From Ignavibacteria bacterium (GTDB lineage Bacteria > Bacteroidota > Ignavibacteria > Kapaibacteriales > UBA2268), in the NCBI GenBank assembly GCA_026417135.1, contig JAOADV010000018.1, positions 1 to 38,164 on the forward strand: a stretch of 38,164 nt of DNA, in the 5' to 3' direction. The position numbers and the translations under genes were made by a program. Shown here piece after piece: positions 35,372 to 38,164 of this stretch. Every line of letters starts with the position of its first letter. Position 1 is the first letter of the stretch. Under the pieces are notes generated by a model. It had not been told where the DNA came from. It made no database searches and worked only from the letters and a program-made list of their open reading frames with translations.

Positions 35372-37486
35372 TTATTTTTTGGGTTGCTCAATTTCTTCTT
35401 CGAGCTGTGGTACATTCTTCTTTTTCTCCAAAGAATCGGTCTTTGGTTTAAACTCATCAAGAGGATTTTTGGGTAAATTGATGTCTGGTTGAAGATTTTC
35501 TGGCTTAAAAATTTCACGAACATCTTTGATTATTTTACTTGGGTCTTTGAAATAATCTAAAGGATTAAAACCATCCTTGTCCACTTCATCCTTTTGAGTT
35601 GGCTCTGAAAGGGACGGTAGTGGTTCGATTCCTTTAATTTGCCCGACGGGATGTCTGGGTATCACTTGCCTTTCCTTCAAGGAATCGGGGATTGGTTCAC
35701 CTTTTCGGACGATGTCGAAAAAGGTAACACTTATTCTAACATCATTTGCATAAACACTTTCGGGATATTCGTCGACTAATATCTTGTAATAAAAATATGC
35801 ACTATCGTAGTGCTTAATGTCCCTTTCAAATGTGTAACCAATTAAAAAGAGCGAGCGAGGAGCAAGCGAAGATTTAGGATACCTTATATACACCTCCCGA
35901 AGTTGGTTTAAGCCAAATTTAAATTCTTTGTTCCTAATTAATCTCAATCCCGAAGTGAAAAGCTCAGCTGTTGTATCTATCAAATAATTTTTTGTAAAAC
36001 CAAGTTCAGCAAGAACTTCTTTCCCAAATATAGTATTTGGATATTTCTCTACTAAGATTTCTTTCAAACTATCAGATAAAAATAAATTTCTATCTTGAAT
36101 AATTCTTGCAAAAGAATAAATATATCTTGCGGTATTAGTATCGCTCGGAGGCGAAACTTCGTATGCCAATCGATAATAACGAATGGTTGAATCTATAAAA
36201 CCAAGGCGTTCGAAAATTGCTCCAATCTCGAAAAGAGTCGTCGCAAGAAGCGTTCTCGAGCTATCGGGAATTTCTGCTTTAAAATATTCAGCCAAAAGTG
36301 GTTCGGCTAATCTATACTTCTGTTCCCAATTATTAAGTAAATTGAACATCTTATCGGCACTAGCTAAAACAGGAGTTCGGACATTTCTCGCACGAGCAAA
36401 ATATTTGCGCGCCTCGTTATAATTTCCAGAGTTATATTCGTTTATTGCTTTTTCGTAGAATACCGGAATAAAAGCTGGAGAGACTTTATAAGCGGAATCC
36501 GCATAAGTTTCGAGTTTACGAAATTCCTTCGCGTCATTCTTCAATATAGCAGAAAGCATAAAACCAGAATGGGTAAAATCGTTCCATTCCTGAAACTTTG
36601 CATCTTTTTTCAACTGTGTCAAAATTTTCTCGCCCTCGCCAAAATTTCCAAGCCGTATATTGGATAATGCTTCGTAGAAGTAAGATTCGTAAAGAGTTAA
36701 ATAGTCGGGATTGTAATTCCTTACTTTTCTAAATGCCAAAAGAGCATCTTCCCAATTGCCTAAACGATAATAAATCGAAGCCAAATCGAATTGCCAGCGT
36801 GCTCGAAGTTTGTTGTCGTCGGTTTGTGCAATAGCTTGTCTATATGGACGAAGTGCCCCATCGATGTTATTTTCGAACAAGGAAAGTTCGGCTTGCAATC
36901 GAAATGCTTCGGAAAGAATATCGTATCGTTCTTTTTGCCAAGCGATATCAACTGTTCTGGAAAGTAAAACTTTACCAGAATGGAACTTCCTTTGAACCAA
37001 TAAATTCTTCGAAAGCAATAAATGAGCATCGGGCGAAAGGTCTCCGGCTGGGAATTTATCGACTAACTCACTGCATTTAATTTGCGAAGGTAAATACTCA
37101 CTTTTGTAGAAGTATGATTTAGCCATCAAATAAAGAGAACCCTCGACAAAGTCGCTTTTCGCATATCGCGAAAGTATTTTCGAACCTTTGATAACAATGG
37201 AATCTAACTTTGTCTTTACAGGTTGTAATTTAACGGGCGAAATAATGAACTCTTGCATAAAAGGTGGTGGTCCAGAAGGAATATTTTCAACAGGTTGAAG
37301 GTCTTTCAGAGGAACTACAAGACGAGGTTTTGCTTTGAGCTTAATATCTTGATATTCAAACTCGTCTTCGGCTTCTTTCATCAACCGTTGACAATTGTAA
37401 TAAGTATTAAAATAAGTTGTAAAGTTCGTATACTGCCCACATCCTGCAACAAACAGGAGAAAGATAAGTGCAAAGAAAATTTTCAT
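35372..37486 (-). CDS. TPR lipoprotein resembling PorW/SprE of type IX secretion and gliding
   Basis: A 704-residue lipoprotein with signal sequence MKIFFALIFLLFVAGC and lipobox VAGC. After FTTYFNTYYNCQRLMKEAE, a phrase common at the start of Bacteroidota TPR lipoproteins of the SprE/PorW kind, the body (about 90-590) is a chain of tetratricopeptide helices (RWQFDLASIYYRLGNWEDAL, VFYEKAINEYNSGNYNEARK, SLFLIGYTFERDIKHYDSA). The last 110 residues are proline/glutamate rich and probably disordered. PorW/SprE proteins are needed for T9SS function and, in gliders, for motility. The assignment is by architecture and length (known examples about 600-870) and not certain. It is the first gene of the eleven-gene array. 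Confidence 0.65.
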   Translation of the reverse strand: MKIFFALIFLLFVAGCGQYTNFTTYFNTYYNCQRLMKEAEDEFEYQDIKLKAKPRLVVPLKDLQPVENIPSGPPPFMQEFIISPVKLQPVKTKLDSIVIKGSKILSRYAKSDFVEGSLYLMAKSYFYKSEYLPSQIKCSELVDKFPAGDLSPDAHLLLSKNLLVQRKFHSGKVLLSRTVDIAWQKERYDILSEAFRLQAELSLFENNIDGALRPYRQAIAQTDDNKLRARWQFDLASIYYRLGNWEDALLAFRKVRNYNPDYLTLYESYFYEALSNIRLGNFGEGEKILTQLKKDAKFQEWNDFTHSGFMLSAILKNDAKEFRKLETYADSAYKVSPAFIPVFYEKAINEYNSGNYNEARKYFARARNVRTPVLASADKMFNLLNNWEQKYRLAEPLLAEYFKAEIPDSSRTLLATTLFEIGAIFERLGFIDSTIRYYRLAYEVSPPSDTNTARYIYSFARIIQDRNLFLSDSLKEILVEKYPNTIFGKEVLAELGFTKNYLIDTTAELFTSGLRLIRNKEFKFGLNQLREVYIRYPKSSLAPRSLFLIGYTFERDIKHYDSAYFYYKILVDEYPESVYANDVRISVTFFDIVRKGEPIPDSLKERQVIPRHPVGQIKGIEPLPSLSEPTQKDEVDKDGFNPLDYFKDPSKIIKDVREIFKPENLQPDINLPKNPLDEFKPKTDSLEKKKNVPQLEEEIEQPKK

Positions 37487-37521
37487 TACATCAAACAAAA
37501 TACAACATTAGATAACGCCTA

Positions 37522-37552
37522 CAAAATTAAAATATTGCCAAAAATTACACAA
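37522..37552 (-). promoter_or_regulatory. Putative promoter of the eleven-gene chemotaxis/lipoprotein array
   Basis: On the minus strand TTG (complement of 37550-37552), a 20-nt spacer and TAATTTTG (complement of 37522-37529) match TTG-N17-23-TAnnTTTG. It ends 36 nt before the lipoprotein start codon. No sigma-54 -24/-12 pattern was seen here. Confidence 0.5.
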
Positions 37553-37714
37553 TAAAATTATTTGTACTTAGAATTCCAAAATAACTATCGTTTTTCAATT
37601 AAAATAGTTGTTTTTTTAAAAATTTCTCAACTTTCGGAATTGAATTTTCGTGAGAAAAGATTATATTTCTTAAAAAAATTATAATTTCCTTTTTTTAAAT
37701 TTAGAATTGTAAAG

Positions 37715-38164
37715 ATGAAAATAAGAACACTTGGAATGCTTTTCCTATCTCTTTTTATTCTCTCTTCTTGCTCACTTTTCAAACCAAAGGAGCAGCCACA
37801 ACCTGAACTACCGCCACCCCCTAATTATTATCCAACTTTTATAAAAAGTCCCCAACCGTTGGTCCCCAATGTCGATAAGGAACTGAAATTAGAAATTTCG
37901 CGGTTTCGCATTATCGATGACGAAAGTGTCGAACTATTTTTCCATCTCATCAATAAAAGCTACTTTTTTGCCACTGGTGCAACTGCACAAGCAATATTAC
38001 ATCGATGGTGCGGTGGTGAAATTATTACAGCAGAAACTACAATTCCAATTTCAAAATTAACAATTAAAGAAGTTGTCCAAACGAAAAGAGAACCTTACGC
38101 AATTGCATTTGTTCTCGACCATAGCGGCTCGATGGGCGACGAACGCGCTTACGAAATTCAAGAA
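37715..38164 (+). CDS. VWA-domain lipoprotein, 3' part missing
   Basis: About 150 codons are visible before the right edge. The protein begins MKIRTLGMLFLSLFILSSCS, a lipoprotein signal with lipobox LSSC. A proline-rich tether (PKEQPQPELPPPPNYY) and a beta-rich segment containing ISRFRIIDDESVELFFHLIN follow. The VWA domain starts with MIDAS motif DHSGSM, so metal-dependent protein binding is expected. TAAATTTA at 37696-37703 is a near match to the -7 element. The gene is divergent from the chemotaxis array across a 228-nt gap. In related bacteria such VWA lipoproteins are often fused to an OmpA domain, which could lie beyond the edge. Confidence 0.8.
   Translation, partial: MKIRTLGMLFLSLFILSSCSLFKPKEQPQPELPPPPNYYPTFIKSPQPLVPNVDKELKLEISRFRIIDDESVELFFHLINKSYFFATGATAQAILHRWCGGEIITAETTIPISKLTIKEVVQTKREPYAIAFVLDHSGSMGDERAYEIQE

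Noticed and set aside
37628-37664. Hairpin TTTCTCA...TGAGAAA in the gap before the right-edge gene
   Set aside because: Seven AT-rich base pairs with a long loop are too weak to call a terminator or operator.

Overview
The window is low-GC DNA that looks like a chromosome segment from the Bacteroidota/Chlorobiota (FCB) supergroup, possibly a non-photosynthetic Ignavibacteria- or Kapabacteria-like lineage. The evidence for the group is a set of type IX secretion system (T9SS) genes (PorU, PorV, a PorE-like PD40/OmpA protein, a PorW/SprE-like lipoprotein). In addition, several genes and both tRNAs are preceded by the -7 element TAnnTTTG typical of Bacteroidota promoters. Shine-Dalgarno sites are present before only some genes (ruvC, porV, the PEBP gene). 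The exact lineage cannot be fixed from sequence reading alone. No phage, insertion sequence, CRISPR array or rRNA was seen.

Layout, left half. 1-1609 (minus): an edge-truncated von Willebrand A (VWA) protein and an S66 LD-carboxypeptidase. 1691-1998: tRNA-Ser(GGA) and tRNA-Pro(GGG) on opposite strands. 2139-3469: yebC-ruvC. 3738-7255: the complex I genes nuoG (short form), nuoH and nuoI, plus a 59-codon unknown ORF. 7364-8225: a YbhB-like PEBP protein and a four-helix membrane protein. A 13-bp perfect inverted repeat at 8342-8382 separates these from a convergent PD40/OmpA gene and leuS (minus). 14065-19205: porU-porV, the T9SS sortase and its shuttle. 19440-22526: a sodium:solute symporter overlapping tail-to-tail with the plsY-gpsA phospholipid operon. 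22767-24934: serA followed by a DUF1015 gene. 25069-25371: a ClpS-type adaptor.

Layout, right half. From 37486 down to 25376 (minus) runs a tight eleven-gene array: PorW/SprE-like lipoprotein, soluble PAS histidine kinase, NtrC-type sigma-54 activator, HEAT-repeat protein, CheR, two CheY-type receivers, a CheZ-like protein, CheA, CheB and an unknown 167-residue protein. A good promoter match lies upstream of the first gene. No cheW or chemoreceptor gene is present. The last gene at the right edge is a truncated VWA lipoprotein on the plus strand.

The most interesting feature is this array. It places a lipoprotein resembling a gliding/T9SS factor, a sigma-54 two-component pair and a chemotaxis core in one apparent transcription unit, in a window that also carries porU and porV. 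The CheZ-like protein keeps the CheZ catalytic Asp/Gln spacing and carries two FliM-type CheY-binding peptides in its tail. A chemotaxis pathway that controls T9SS-dependent surface motility rather than (or as well as) flagella is a testable inference, not something the sequence proves.
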